DNA of 64,000 nucleotides from Cladopsammia gracilis (lineage: Eukaryota; Cnidaria; Anthozoa; Scleractinia; Dendrophylliidae): contig JAJGOT010000052.1 in NCBI GenBank assembly GCA_022457155.1, positions 1,657,501 through 1,721,500 on the forward strand, written 5' to 3'. The translations under genes and the position numbers were made by a program. The notes beneath the pieces were generated by a model. It worked only from the letters and a program-made list of their open reading frames with translations, had not been told where the DNA came from and ran no database searches. Numbering within the stretch: position 1 is the stretch's first letter; every line of letters begins with the position of its first letter. Shown here piece after piece: positions 35,001-48,800 of the stretch.

Positions 35001-36031
35001 CCTAGGCGACGGCGCCGGCGGTGGTGGGCACACAACGCGCCCGCGAAATACTCCGCTAGCCATGACCATGAAAAATGACGGACATGGGTTCTATGGTTCT
35101 CTGGTTCTATGAGTATGGCGCTCCGCGCGGGCCTTCGGCCCGCAGAGCTCCGCTAAGATATCAAGTGAATTCTGTCGAAGAGAAACCGTATATAGCATAA
35201 TAAGAGTTTTAGCAAGTTTTCCAACACACAAGATGATAAGCTGATAAATTGTGATAATTGGCTCAATTTTTTCAACTTAAAATCCATTTCCATCCAGGCC
35301 ATCTGCAACCCAAGACACTTGTTTTTACTGTTAGCTAGTGCGCTAGTTGAGCAATTTTAACTAGACCATTATTTTTGGGTTTCCACCGAGATACAGATAT
35401 GACGTTTGGCTTAGAAAATTAACACTAAACATGGTGACATGGCCCGTCGTAAGACTTACTCCCCTCCTTAGTCCAATAAAAGCTCCCTCTGTCAGCTATA
35501 AGATGATCCCTATAAGTTTCATACCTCAGTGAAATACAAAATTAGTAAAACAAGTTCAGTTGTTCCTCAAAGCTTGCTCCGTCCTGTCTTTTTTTTTCCG
35601 TGGAGCAAGGAATAGGCAAATGAATAAGTGATATGAATTTATAATTCATCAGATTTCAAATTGCTGCCGAGTTTTGGTAATCGATTAAAGAAGATCAAAG
35701 AAAATTGTACAATAATGCAATCGGTACAATTGCCCCCCTCCCTCCCCGGGGGGGGGGGGGGGTACTTGACAAAGTTTTGTATGGGGATGCTGCGCCCCGA
35801 AGTCCAAACCCGTAACGTTTCATATACCGTTTTTGACAGAAAAGGTACCCCTTTCATATACCTTTCATTGAAAATGGTACCCCTTTCAAATAGCCTTCAC
35901 GTGCGTCTTTTTGATATATTTTGAAACGCCCTTTTATAATACTTAAATTGCAGTTTTTCCCTACCCATTTTTATGCTTCAACTCAGGAGGGAGGGGGTGA
36001 CTCTATTGTTTCCAATTATTTATCGCGACCG

Positions 36032-36065
<34 letters not shown>

Positions 36066-36489
36066 GAGTCAGAACTTCGCTTGGCTTGCTCAGTTTAGAG
36101 CGGGGACGCCATTGAAGTGAAAGAAAGAGAGGGATAATACAGGCCATTTTTTTGCTATTATTCACTAACTGATCGTAAGTGTGTAAGCTTTGTTGCACAT
36201 ATTATCTGTGTGTATAAATTGTTTATTGTTTTGTGTGCGCGTTTGTTTGTAATTCTGTTGAATATAATTCGGGACAAGCGGCGGGACCGCCATCTTGACT
36301 TCGGGCTGGTGTAGTCGATCCGAAACGATCGCCGTTTTCTCTTTTAGTTTTCAACAGATCGACCTCATAAAAGGAGGTTTTATTCTTTGATAATATACGT
36401 TTACAGCCATTGTTAGTTTTTGTCAATCAAATCAGCTATTTTCCTCATCAATCCCTTCAAGTGCGAAGGTATTGTTTTGATTTCATCTG

Positions 36490-36850
36490 TGTTTCAATTT
36501 TGCTGGCTTGTTGAGAGCCCTGAGAGTCTGTGTGTACACTTTGTTGGCTTGTTGGCTGCCTGTGTCTAGATGTTGTTGGCTTTTTGACTGTCTGTGTTTA
36601 AATTTTACTAGCTTTACTAGTTTAACTGCCTGTGTTTAAATTTTGTTGGCTTGTTGCTCTAAATTTTGCTGGCTTGACTGCCTGTGTTAAAGTTTTGCTG
36701 GCTTTTGACTGCCTGCTGGCTGTTTATAACACGTGTTAACTACCCAAGTGTGTTTAAATTTGTTAGCTTGTTGACTGCCCGTGTTTAAACCTGTTGGCTT
36801 TTGACTGACTGTTTGAATTTGTTAGCTTGTTGACTGCCTGAGCGTTTATA
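36490..36850. repeat. Degenerate tandem repeat of TTGTTGGCTTGTTGACTGCC type
   Basis: About ten imperfect copies of GTTTAAATTTTGTTGGCTTG with TTGACTGCCTGT, spaced about 30-45 bp. Inside the 4.85-kb element. Non-coding. Confidence 0.75.
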
Positions 36851-36999
36851 TAAATGTAGTATTTTGTGTAAAACAATGATGAATAAAAATAATTTGTTGT
36901 GTATATATTGGTAACAGCCTTGTTGCTGTATTACTTGGCTTTTTAGCCCACACATTCATTATTATATATTGTGCATGTGATGGCTATCCTGTATGCTCA

Positions 37000-37914
37000 T
37001 GTTGTGTTAGCAGTCATTTTATTATCTTTCCCAAGGCTTTTAAAACTCCCATGTTCTCTTTATGTACCCTTCAAAATCTTTTGAAGGGTACATTCACTCC
37101 CCTGGGGTATTGCATGACATGTCAAACAATGCAAAATCTGGATGTGCTAAAAATGGTACTCTCTTTTATTGTCCTTTTTTTAATACAGTTAAAAATATGG
37201 CTTTTTCAAAACATTAACCTGTCAAACCTTGAATGTTTCTATTGTTATTACACTTATTTTTCTGTTTTACACAAAAGTAGTGTAAAGGATTTGTTTAAAG
37301 CAAATGTTTAAGTACAGAACAACAAACATTAAATTTTTGCTGGAGACACTGTTATTTCCTGCTGTTATTATTTTGAGAATATTTTTATCTTTGCTTGATC
37401 CGGTTTACAAAATTTTGTTATATTAATTAAATGTACAGCCACAATATAAATTTTTACTGGTACAGTATTTTTGGAGTATAGCATCAAAGTTTTTTTCTTT
37501 CCAGTCTATTGGCAAATATGCCTTTTTGTTTCTCATGGCATTTTGTTAAACCTTGGCACAACCCATAATTTGGTACTGGACAGTGAGCTTCATTCTGCTC
37601 CTCTTTACTTGGTAACTGTTGCTGTTGTTTTGACCATATCAGCCCTACAAATTATCCATTCCTTGTGGGTTCATACGTAATTTCTGTATAACAATAATAT
37701 TATTGGGGAAAACTTTGATGCTAGCTCAGACACTGTTCAGAAATGCCACTGGTTTTTTCCTATTTTTGTATCTTTGCTTTGGTGTATTGTCAATTAGTTA
37801 TCCTTGTGCAAAAATGGTTGAATTATACCATCAAGGTTTATTAATTAGCACAGTGATCAGGTCAAAATGGTTTGTAACAACCATCTTATCTACATAACAA
37901 GCAAATCACATGAA
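37000..37914. other. AT-rich interior of the 4.85-kb element
   Basis: Open frames up to 86 codons are hydrophobic and rich in Phe/Leu, as expected by chance in T-rich DNA. Nothing recognised. Confidence 0.4.
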
Positions 37915-37999
37915 CAGTCAAACCCCGCTTTATGGACAACCCCATAATACGGACAGTTTCCATGGTCCTTTTGGTGTCCGTATTAACAGGGTTTGACTG
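37915..37999. mobile_element. Short pogo-type MITE
   Basis: CAGTCAAACCCCGCTTTATG faces CAGGGTTTGACTG, with CCGTATTAACAGGG near the right end. Same end family as the elements at 11.5-12.1 kb. The flanking TA duplication is not seen. Confidence 0.65.
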
Positions 38000-38799
38000 T
38001 GTTTACTTTTGCACCATATTTTGATTTACCACAGGGCACTAAAAAAGATTTAAGATCTCCAGTAAATACCAAATTCAAAATAACAAGTGATTTGTTCTGG
38101 CTGTCAAAGTTTTGGCAAGCCTTTACATGACCTTAACATGATTTTGTACCTTTGGAGGAAATAACCAGAACAGTTTTCATGTAAGGACGGTTGATTGGAG
38201 ATATACAATGCTGTTTGAAGGGGTGTGAAAATGAGGCCGGATCTTGTAAATTTGATAGCATGATTGGGCAGTATGAAATGAAATGTACCCCTCGTGACAT
38301 AAAATCTGTTTTTGAAAATCTCAAGAACCTTAGAGTATGTGATAAATATTATGGCAGTTTGTCTCCCAGAGGGCTCTACAAGATCACACAGTTATGCCCA
38401 CCAAGGTATTCTGAAGACAACACCATCCATTGTGACATGTTCACAATACAACAATAAAGTTTGCCCTCTCTGATGGTGATGTTCCCTGCAAGAAACATAA
38501 TATAACTATTTTTAATAACCTGTTTTCAGTGGCTTGCAACTTTTTAAATGAAATAAATAAATGGTAACAAAACAGTTTTACACAATGTACATTATAATAC
38601 ACATGCATGGATCCTTTTGAATCTAGTATAGGCTATATATGTATGTCACATCAGCTTTTCAAATTCTAAAAAAAGCTAAAAAGTTAAATTAAAAAAAGCT
38701 TGAAACATGTTTTGAGAAAAACAAGACTTCAACTTCTACAACCCAGTTGAATCCAAACAATGCTCAAAAGCAAGATTTATCTGGAAAAGGAGTCTATAC

Positions 38800-39480
38800 T
38801 TAAATAAGCCAATCCATTCTAATAACAATGACATCATCAAAGACATTATAAACAAGCATGAAAGCCTGCTATCTCTACCTGACAACAAGGTCAAACTTGA
38901 CAACATCAGAAAGCAATTCTCCTCTACCACAGCATCTCTATACCACCAAATATGAAACTAGCTGACTAAAAGGATCTCTTGCTACAGCACTGTAACACTA
39001 CCATGATAATTTATAATGGCTATAGTGAATAGTGACAGTGATGATGACATTGCTTTTGATCAAACATTAACCATTAAACAGCACAGGTTTGTACTTAAAC
39101 ACTTGAACCTACTGAAAGTGAAAAACAATCTATGCAGACCAAATCTTAAAAAGACTTATATGTCTGATTCATTTGATTACTCACATGAATTTCAAATGGT
39201 AAAAGCACAAGATCTTTAGAAATATAAAGAATTTGACAGATCACTAACACCAAAATCTGGAAATAACCATGATCATCTCGAACAAGTCAGAAAGTTCATT
39301 TTGAAAAATGGTTTTCAGGAACCAATAATAATCTAATGTGATCTCCAAACTGGTACAGCTTATATCTCTAAAGGAAACTATAGTCTCCGGGTGGCCCTCT
39401 AGGAAAGAATATGTAATTACTGTCTGGTTACCACCCAATGTCTCATACAAAAACCTTGATAATGACTTTTCCAATTACAG
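38800..39480 (+). pseudogene. Decayed coding fragments inside the 4.85-kb element
   Basis: Short plus-strand frames read like protein but are broken by stops. They are IIKDIINKHESLLSLPDN with IRKQFSSTTASLYHQI (about 38815-38955); MAIVNSDSDDDIAFDQTLTI to KTYMSDSFDYSHEFQM (39016-39219); and EQVRKFILKNGFQEPIII then CDLQTGTAYISKGNYSLRVA (about 39280-39400, one stop between). The last resembles the ParB-like fold pattern 'GF.EPI...TG...L..GN.RL.AA'. They may be remains of the element's cargo or transposase, or of a captured host gene. Confidence 0.35.
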
Positions 39481-41083
39481 TCCAAGCAAATGATTCTTCT
39501 AGAACACTTGGGATTAACTGTCTGTATAGTAATAATTTAACAATTATTGTTGCGTTCGAAGAACGCAATTCTAATTTCGTGCTGGTTGTCCTGTGGTTTA
39601 TGTGCAGTTAAATTTGAGATTTTTCGGTGTCCGGTCTTCCAAATGGCCGCCCCATTGTTTTTTCTCAGGGGCTCATTTCCGCCGGAAGTTCCTTCGAATG
39701 CGTCTCCATAATCTCCAATTACTGCTAGTTGTATCAGTTTTCCGAGGAACCTTTTTGATTCACATGAAAGTATTTACATGCTACTTATTTGTTTCCACAA
39801 CTAGTGCTATGTGCCATATAATTTGCAATAATAAGTAAACATTTAGGGGGAAAGAGAGGGGAAAGAAAAAATGGGTTATTTCTGAGGGGGAAACATGTCG
39901 GCACTTTGATCTTTTTTTCTTGGGGGGCCAATTTTGACTAAACTCATCCATGGGGGGTGGGGGGATAAAAAATGGAATGGGCCAGTCTATCTGACTATGT
40001 GTATTAAACATATGCAAATTCATGGTTGCCAGAGACTGGATCATTAACCCAACAATCAAAAGTTTTTAAGCTTAACATCAGTTTTTGTTTTATAAAGGAG
40101 ACAGCTATTTAACCAAACTTAACCACATGGATATGATGTACAGTACTACTGTACACTGAGACTTGTATTAGCAGATCCAAAATTTCAAAAATATTGTTGA
40201 TTTTCGACTCAAGGAGTGTTCACTGACGATAATTCAGGAACAAATGTTATATAAAGCATTTGCTTTTACGTATATGTAAGTAAAAAATCCCAACACTTAC
40301 CGCTAATGACCTCTGCTGTCAACCTGGAGCGGTAATAAACTACTAGCTTGTAGCGGTGTCTTCACCACATACAACTCCATTGACTTTGAAGGGATTGATG
40401 AGACGAACCACAAGCACTGAAGAATTGAAACTCGGCACACAGCAAGCTTAATATACCATGTGCCAAACCTCCTATTCTGGGATCAGAATATCTCCGCATC
40501 ACTGCACGAGCTCCCAGAAAACGTTAACGGGAAAACAAACTCCGCCGACGTATTGGCCACTTGGTAATGGCTTTCCAATCCGAATATGACGGTTTTGAAT
40601 ACTCTATGTTACTGGAAACTATGGCAAACAAGTCTCTTATATTTTTAGAATCCTGAGTAACATCGAATAAAGTAAATAAATCATCCAAACCTTGGGAAAT
40701 TCAACATTTTTTGGAAACATAACGTACAACCAATTTGCCCGCCATTTTGAAAATCACTGATCTATGACGTGACGTCACACTGGCAGTGATGACTCGACCA
40801 ATGTTTTGCCTAGAGACGCCCCCTCCCTCCTGCTTCAACTCGTGTTTTCGCTACCCTTTCCTGTTCTTCGTGAAATCCCTACACTTTCATATACTTCAAC
40901 TCGTGAAATCCCGACCCTTTCATATACCTCCAGCCTTAAAAAGGTACCCCTTTCGAGCTGAGCATCCCCGTTCCCCGCATAGCCCATTATAGGGAGTACC
41001 CCCCCCCCCCCCGGGCAATTGCCTCCTCGTCTTCTGTTCTACGTATGCGTCATTATTGCTTCGATAATCCTACAAACAAATAA

Positions 41084-42756
41084 GGGACTGTGCAATAATT
41101 ATCGGGGAGGGGGGGTTGGAAAACCAGAGGGGGAGGCATAAAGTAAAATCAAAGCAAGGATGGGGGTGGGGGGGGGGGGCTCAAAGTAAAATAAGTCACT
41201 CAAGAGGAGGGGGGGGGGGCTTAACATTTTATTCCAAGTGTTTATAGTTCTCACTGAAAGGCTTGATGATCTGTTCTGTGGCTGAACTGCAATTTCAATC
41301 TGTTGCAATACGATTATCTATTCTTCTCTATCTCTATGATATAGAGACGAATATTGTGGTGGAACGTTTCTGGCTTTTTAAATTTGAATAGCCCAATTTG
41401 GATATATTAAAATTCGACTTGAAACAAGACCACTGCGAGGCTTAGGGGAATGATAGTAAGGATTTATATGGTTTATTTCCCTAAGCCTCGTAGTGTTGTC
41501 TTTTGTTTCAAGTTGAATTTTAATACATCGAAATGGTGCTATTGTCAACGACATTTCAACAGTAGAATATAGGTATATACCAGTGCCAGGAGCAGTGCAA
41601 ATATTTTGCACTGGTGAAAATATTTTGCTCCAGTTCAAATATTTTGCACTGGTTTAAAATAAATTTGAACCAGTGCAGACAGAATTGTACCAAAATCATA
41701 ATTTCACTACAACATAGATAATTGTATTGCAACAGATTGAAGATGTACCTCAACCAGCATGGTCTTAAGGTGGTCAGACATGAGGGGTCATGTAGCAGGG
41801 ACATGTAGCAGCGACAAAAATTTGTGTAGTACACATTGAGGGACATGTAGCAGGGAGTGTAGCGGAGACATGTAACAGGGAAAAATTCATAGCGCTTGCA
41901 CACCACATGAAAATGTCGCGGGGACATGTCTCAGGGACATGTTGCAGCGACACGTCCCCTCGTTTGAACTGATGCCATCATAATTTTGCAACACCAATTT
42001 TGGGGACATTTTGTCACCCGCGACGTGTCCCATGAAGTTCAACAAGTTGAACACCGTGAGACATGTCGCGGGGACAAAATGTCCCTGAGACATGTCCCCC
42101 GCGACATTTTCATGCGGTGTGCAAGCGCTATCATTTTTTCCCTGCTACATGTCCCCGCTACACTCCCTGCTACATGCCCCTCAGTGTGTACTACACAAAC
42201 TTTTGTCGCTGCTACATGTCGCTGCGACATGTCCCTGCTACATGACCCCTCATGTCTGACCACCTTTTAAGATCAGTGGAGGTAAAATGGCACTGGTTGC
42301 ACGAGTTCTCCAGTACGCTTGTGGTGATCATTCTTGCATCCCACGAGAAACCCAAGAGCAGGTTAACGAGGAAATGATTTCCAGTGCAAGCAACTCGGAT
42401 TTGCAATGATGTGATTCAGAAGTGGAATCAGATGGCTTTGTCGAACACTGCTTCGAGGTCATGTTTGTTCCAGATATGGATGTCCAACAGGTAAACATGT
42501 AGTATTGCTGTATATCCACGTCTGGAAACAAACATTACCTCGTAGCAATAACAGGTGGGTGTATATTAAGAAAATGCTGGGTATTTGTATATAAAAGGTG
42601 TTTGAAGGGGGGGGGGGGGTCATACAAAATTTCTGACTGATCAGATGGGGAGCAATAACTCAATTCAGTTCTTTTGAAGGGGGGGTATTACCTAATATTT
42701 TCCTACTTGAAGACCATTTTCCGGACCCCCCCTCCTGATAATTATTGCACAGTCCC
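41084..42756. mobile_element. Harbinger-like element, copy 2
   Basis: Same TAA-GGGACTGTGCAATAATT and TAATTATTGCACAGTCCC-TAA borders as 26413-28052. Internal nested inverted repeats are kept. It differs by extra CAGTGCAAATATTTTGCACT-type palindromic copies near 41580-41650 and by shorter G-runs. Confidence 0.75.
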
Positions 42757-44280
42757 TAATGATCAAAATTTGAAGAGTGACAAAACAGAAAATGCTATCA
42801 GGTTATCCAAGTAACAACATGGTAGACGTTTTTGATATTTAAAACGTGACGAAAACGTCAAAACATATTCGATGTTGAAAAGAATATTTATGAGATACAC
42901 TTGACTTCACTTTGTCCGCTACTGTCTTCGGAATAATTATACTGTCTACATTTTTAGCAGTGTCGCGTGAACAAAGTTCGAAAGTTCTGCTTCCATAAGC
43001 ATAATCGCGGCTTTTACGCGCTAAAAAGTAGCTAAGTTGTCATAGGTGTACCAGACCGTTATTGCGGGAATTGATTTCGCATTTGCAAACACCTCCACAA
43101 TCTTTAGGTTGTTCTTTACAGTAGTTAGTGAGTTTAAACAAGCAAAACACAGTTGAAGGCGGTCATTTTCAAGACCGCGGGACTTGTGGTATGTCGGTGG
43201 TTTGTTCGTATTGCTAATGTGGTTATTACTAATATATTTACGTCCCTTTTATCGCGTTTTTGTTTTCAATTACAGAAAGCGATCTGCTCAATCACCTGTG
43301 GTAAGGTACGTTCAAGGTTTTTTTGCTAATTTAAGTCATTAAAACCGCCATGAAATCTGCAATTAACTCTGTCACAATGTCACATGCCATGATCGTAAGC
43401 TTAGGCCCGGAAAATTTGATTTTCTGTGGTTTTTAGATTCTGTTAGTTCAGCTTTACGTTGGTTTCGGCTAAGCGATAGTTCTCAACTCAGTGGTTCCGG
43501 TTTACTACCGGTACCTTGATAAACGTAACCGTGCCAAATTAAAGCCTAGTTTACTACTTCTACATCAGAATAATTTACAAAATCCTTGCCAGGACAGTTC
43601 GCAAGTGCGCTGAGAAGTGCAATTACTATCATTCAATTTCGTATTAAACATTGTTAGATTTTTATTTAAGCAAGAATATAAATATATTTCTATAAATCCG
43701 GCTAACGCTCGAAAAGGCAACAGCATAAATGTTCAAGGAAACTCTAACCACCAATTAAACAGCTTAGGTATTTTTTGTACTTAATGCAAGTTTGACCTTT
43801 GTAGATCGACGAAGAAATCAAAGCTTTGCGAAATACAATTGTCCACGACATCAAATCAGCATGCAGTTTGTGGCTCCACTTTATGCACTAAAGGCAGTCA
43901 TATCATCTTTCCTTATTAATCCTTTTTTTGTTAAAAAGTGCAACAATTTCTCTTAGCTGCTCTTTGTCAACGGCGTCTACAGAGTGAGCATTTGTTGTTA
44001 AATATATGCAGAGAATTGCATGACCTGGTAAAAGTATAGAAGATATCATGAACATGTGTCCGGTCTGTGCGTTAATTAAAAGCACAACAATTTTAATTTA
44101 ACTCATTTTAAAACACTCGTCTGTATTTGATGTACTCTACAGGATAATAAAATTGTTCTCTCAACATGTGCGCGAAACTCTTTCACCGTCACGTGATCAT
44201 GATAAATCTGATAGAGCGCTATCATGCGTGTCAGGCGTGTTGACAAAAATTGACATACAAACTATTCGGTGTCTTGCACC

Positions 44281-44468
44281 ATAGACAAATTCGGCTAACG
44301 TATTGTTGTACCCAATTCAAACCTCCTGGGAATAAGATTCTTTGTTCACAATATTTCCATATAATTTCCATGTCAATGCTTCATTGATATGGAAATATGA
44401 CAAACAAAGAGTTCTAATCCCAAAAGGTTTGAATTGGGTACAACAATGCGTTAGCCGAATTTGTCTAT
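44281..44468. mobile_element. MITE copy 2 of the ATAGACAAATTCGGC family
   Basis: Counterpart of 29554-29741. A few substitutions make the inverted arms slightly better matched here (CCCAATTCAAACC facing GGTTTGAATTGGG). Confidence 0.8.
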
Positions 44469-45429
44469 TGGCTCGAAACCCTTCGAGAGAACAAACAACA
44501 CAACAATGGACCCTAGCCCTAAAAACAATAACATCTGTGCTTTACAAAGCCAATGAAAAAAAGTTAATAAGAGCTGCTACACTACCGCTATTTGTCGGAG
44601 TTCTAGACAGTTCTCAGCCGCCAATCAATTTACATAAGCATTTCGTTTTGCTAAAACGGTTCATACTGAACCACCAACACAAAGTCCGAAATGCGTATGT
44701 CTGTATTGCTGACTTGCACGTGATGTAATGAAATTTTAAAATAAGAAACGCGTGGCCTACCACAGGGAACCCAAACGCTTTATTAGCTATAACATAATCA
44801 TTTAATAAAAACATTGTTATTTACCTGTTTCTGTGTCTTTTTGAGTCGTTTTGGAAGCGATTTGAATCAGAGCGATGACGGTTGACCTTCAGTGCAAGTT
44901 TTAAATACTATCTTGTCCGCCACGCGTTGCCATTATCATTAGAGATCTTAAGATTGAGGGTTTTCCCTTAAACCGCAAAGGCACAAACGTCGGCCAGCAG
45001 TTTACAGTTTACCGTTCGGAGTTCACCGTATATGTTCGGAGTTCACCGTATGAACAAAATCTTGAGGGTTACTTTTTTACCTATGCCTATTACCAGAGCC
45101 ATCTACGAAACAAAGTACTTATGCATTCCGACACATATCATCAGAAACTGGCTTTGTTTTACTTTATTTATCGTAGTTTAACCACAAAGTAATCTGACTG
45201 GAAAAACAGTTCCAACAACAAATAGCCGCTGCCATGTTTGTTTTCATTCATTCGTTCACTTCTATTTTAGCTGAGAAATTGTCTTCAAAATTACGTTTCC
45301 ATGAAAAAGAATTCGATAATTAATAAGCGAAAAGGTTCTAAAAAGTAGTATTTCCTCTCAAACGTGGGATTCTGATGTTTTAGCCGTACAAAAAACCTTG
45401 CGGTAAATCACTTACCTCTAGAGCATGGT

Positions 45430-45717
45430 TGTTAGGAATTGCCTCCAAAGCTGAATGATCTTCTAACACACTCACAGAAATCCCGAATCACTGGTTTTAT
45501 TTCTTTCTCCCCGTTTCTTCTTAATTCTCACAGTACACTACAATCTGTTCTCAATTTCTCCTTTCTATTGTTCTTTGTACTTTCAGTTCCAAAGTTCAAG
45601 GCTATCAGGTTCCAACGTCACTTAACACTTCTTTTAAATCACGTCACTTAATCAAATAAAGCTTAAACTCGTGTTTACAAAGATAATGGTAATAAAACCA
45701 CCGCACAATTTCCGACA
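45430..45717 (-). repeat. 3' LTR of the BEL/Pao element
   Basis: 288 bp, TG...CA on the coding strand. It matches the other LTR without a difference that I could see. Confidence 0.9.
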
Positions 45718-45880
45718 CCCTCCCCCCATATGTCTACATTTAGGAGGCATATGTTGCGTTTATCTCTAGAAACTGAATCAAAACTAAACGTTCTTGTATT
45801 AAAGTGAAATCGATAAAAAGAAAGAAAGGATCAATGTTCAAACTCTACACAGAGTCGTCTTAAATTCAAATGTTCAATGT

Positions 45881-48800
45881 TCAATTGGCTTGCTCTTCGT
45901 CAGCAATATCTTGCATTCGTACTCTCGCTGCAATTGCTGCGTCACGGGTGGGTCTGAACTCTCGAGCCTCCGGGTTTAGCTGTTCCTGGGGTGTCAAGGG
46001 CGTCCGGTCGCACGACAGTTCCAAGGGGTAGAGATGATTTACTGCTCTCTCTAGGTGACCACCTCCCGCCCGCAGCTTAACTCCTCGAACCACTCCATCC
46101 CGGCCAGTGTACAGCTTCTCAACTATCCCCAGTGGCCATTTCCCTCTGTTTCGATCTTCCGAATGAACTATAACAACATCACCAACAGTCAAAGTGCTTC
46201 CCTTCCCGTCATGTTTTAAGTTATGTCGCTCGCGAAGGCCTCTGAGGTACTCCTTGGTCCACCTGTTCCACATGGCGTCTTTACACCTTTTCATGTACTT
46301 GGCCCGTTTACGTAGATCATGAAGCTCACGATGTGGTTCTTTCTCTGGTAGGATGGTGGTACCGATGAACTGCATACTGTTAGGTGTGATCAAAGGTAAT
46401 TGAACATCATCCTCCACGTAACCTAGAGGGCGGTTGTTTAAGGTCACTTCCACATCCAGGAGTACATCTTCAAGTTCCGTCCAGCTGAGGCGACCATTTC
46501 CAATCGTTTTGTTAAGGGAACGCTTCACAAGGCCAACTAACCGCTCGAACTGACCGCCCCACCATGGGGCGCGGCTCAAATTGAATTGCCACTTGATGTT
46601 CTCAGTCGACAGGTAATGGTGAATCTGCTCATCTTGCTGGACTTGTTTTAGCCAACTTGCTGCGGCAACAAACGTTTTGGCGTTGTCCGAATAAATCTTC
46701 TCTGGCCTTCCTTTCCTGGCTATTAGGCGCTTTAGACTTCTTAGAAACTCGCTAGTCTCCATGCTCTTGCTGAGTTCCAAATAGAGTGCTCGCGTGAGGC
46801 TGCAAGCGTAAAGGATTATGTATGCCTTTCCTTCCTTCTTTTGGGTCACACGGTACTTGATAGGTCCCGCGAAGTCAACTCCGACAACTTGAAAGGCGCG
46901 ATTTCCTTCGGTTCTGTCTCGTGGTAAGTTTCCAGGTGGTGGTCTAGCAGCGGCCCTAACTTGGAAACGGCGACAACCATAACACTGCTTAATCACTTTT
47001 TTGGTTAAACGCCTGAGCCTCGGCACCCAATAACGCTCTCTGATGCGCGCCATTGTCAAACCGACTCCCCCATGCAAAGTACGACGATGGGCTTCTTCAA
47101 CGAGTTTCACTGTGTAGGGGTGCGTGTCAGGCAGATAGACTGGGTAGTGTCCCTGAACTCGACCGCGACAGACGAGAATCCCCTGCTCATTCTCTTTTAA
47201 CCCCAGCCTTTGTCGATCTTCTGTCACTTCATCACCTTGAATCTCTTGAGCGCGCTTGGTCCAAAACAGGTGTTGTTTATTAATCTCGTCGGTTGTCAGT
47301 GGACCCGCCATTCTTTCTTGTTTCTTTAGGCGTGAATTTCGTATGAATCTCGCGGCCCAGGCGACAATTCTTAACGTCTTGGTCAGGCTAAACTTTCCCA
47401 GCAGATCATCAAGGCAGTCAGTTGATGCAGTGACTCCATTAAAAAGCTCTTTGGTAACTTTAGCCTCTGTTTGGCTCTCAGGAGTGGCGCTTGTCACGAT
47501 GTCTGTAGGCCACTTGTCATTGTCTGAAAGCCACTCCGGTCCTTGCCACCACAGCTTGCTGTCATCGACTTGCCCTCCTCGACTTCCCAGGTCTGCCGGA
47601 TTTTCCTTGGTGGGTACATGGCGCCAACTGATCTCTGAATGCCCTTGTATTTTCATCACTCTGTTTGCAACGAACTGTTTGTACTCGCCGCCACCCTTTA
47701 TCCAATGGAGAGCCACTGAGCTGTCCAGCCATCCATAGCTCTGTTTCACAGGAAAACCCTGAAGCGCGCTTCCTACGTTTGTGATAAGATTTGCTGCCAT
47801 ATGCGCCGACACCAGCTCTAATCGCGGAATGGTGAGCCCCTGCTTCGCTAGTCGAGCTCTTGCAGTAACCAATCCCTGGCTCACACCCGATGGCTGTCTC
47901 ACAACTGCATGCACTGTTGCACACACTCCGTTCTTACTTGCATCCCCGAAGGCGTGAAGCTCGATTTCTTCAATCTGCTCTTGCGCAGACGTTAAGGCCC
48001 TTGCTACCATGACCTCGGCTGGTAACTCCTTCTTCCATCGTGTCCACTGGTTTGCTAGCTGTGGGGGTAGCGGTGCATCCCAGGCCACTTTCACGTTGCA
48101 TACATCTCTGTAGATGAACTTTCCCTTGATAGTTAAAGGCGCCGCAAGACCAAGGGGATCGTAGATTTTTGCTAGATTACGCAACAATGCTCTTTTGGAC
48201 GCGACTACATCATTTTGAGGCAAAACGACACTGATCTGGTCTTCCTGTTTGTCCCACGGGAGTCCAAGCAAACCACCGGTCTTTGCTTTTGATTGGCCGA
48301 GCTGCTGTTTGGCAAACGTGCCCTCATCTTCGACTCCTCTTTCACTCTCTTCTAACTCGGCAACATTCGAGTGCCACTTGTGCAGTGTGAACTTAGCATC
48401 CGCGAAGATTTTAATAGCTCCCTCTTTCAGCTGCTGCGCCTCAGGTACTGTTGGTTTCCCGCTGATCAGATCGTCTACATACAGGCTTTTTCGCAGTTCA
48501 GCAACAAGTTGTGGCATGCGAGTTTCCCAGGTTTCAAGATGACACTGTATCACTCCCCCAAGGAGAAACGGAGAAGGCACAAGACCAAACAGCGCTCGAG
48601 TAAATCTCAACACTTCTACTTCAGAATGTTCACTGGTCTTCCAATGAAACCTGAGTGCATCTCTCTCTTCCTTCTTGATGCGCACCTGAAGAAAGGCCTG
48701 TTGCAGGTCCCCAGTGATAAGTACTGGATGGAAACGCATGCGTACTAAAACACTCCACAGGTGATTCTGAAGCGGCGGCCCGGCATACAGACAATCATTT

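Larger units (their letters stand above)
35985..40831. mobile_element. 4.85-kb TIR DNA transposon with 10-bp target duplication, private to copy 2
   Basis: GCTTCAACTC flanks both ends and occurs once in copy 1 (26161-26170). The ends are AGGAGGGAGGGGG and CCCCCTCCCTCCT. Imperfect inverted similarity continues for about 75 bp through CATCACTACCAGTGTGACGT, so each end carries a TGACGTCAC site. A 9-10 bp duplication with long ends is known for Mutator-like elements, but no MULE transposase was recognised. Interior: degenerate repeats (about 36490-36850), AT-rich DNA, a pogo-type MITE (37915-37999) and decayed coding fragments (about 38800-39480). Confidence 0.7.
35728..41020. mobile_element. G/C-run TIR element, copy 2, split by a 4.85-kb insertion
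   Basis: The left half is 35728-35984 and the right half 40832-41020. Together they match 25910-26349 of copy 1 from CAATTGCCCCCCTCCC to CCGGGCAATTG. The split lies at GCTTCAACTC, which is present twice. Confidence 0.8.

Noticed and set aside
37051..37897. Hydrophobic ORFs resembling membrane proteins
   Set aside because: T-rich DNA gives Phe/Leu-rich chance frames; no consistent starts, splice sites or similarity.
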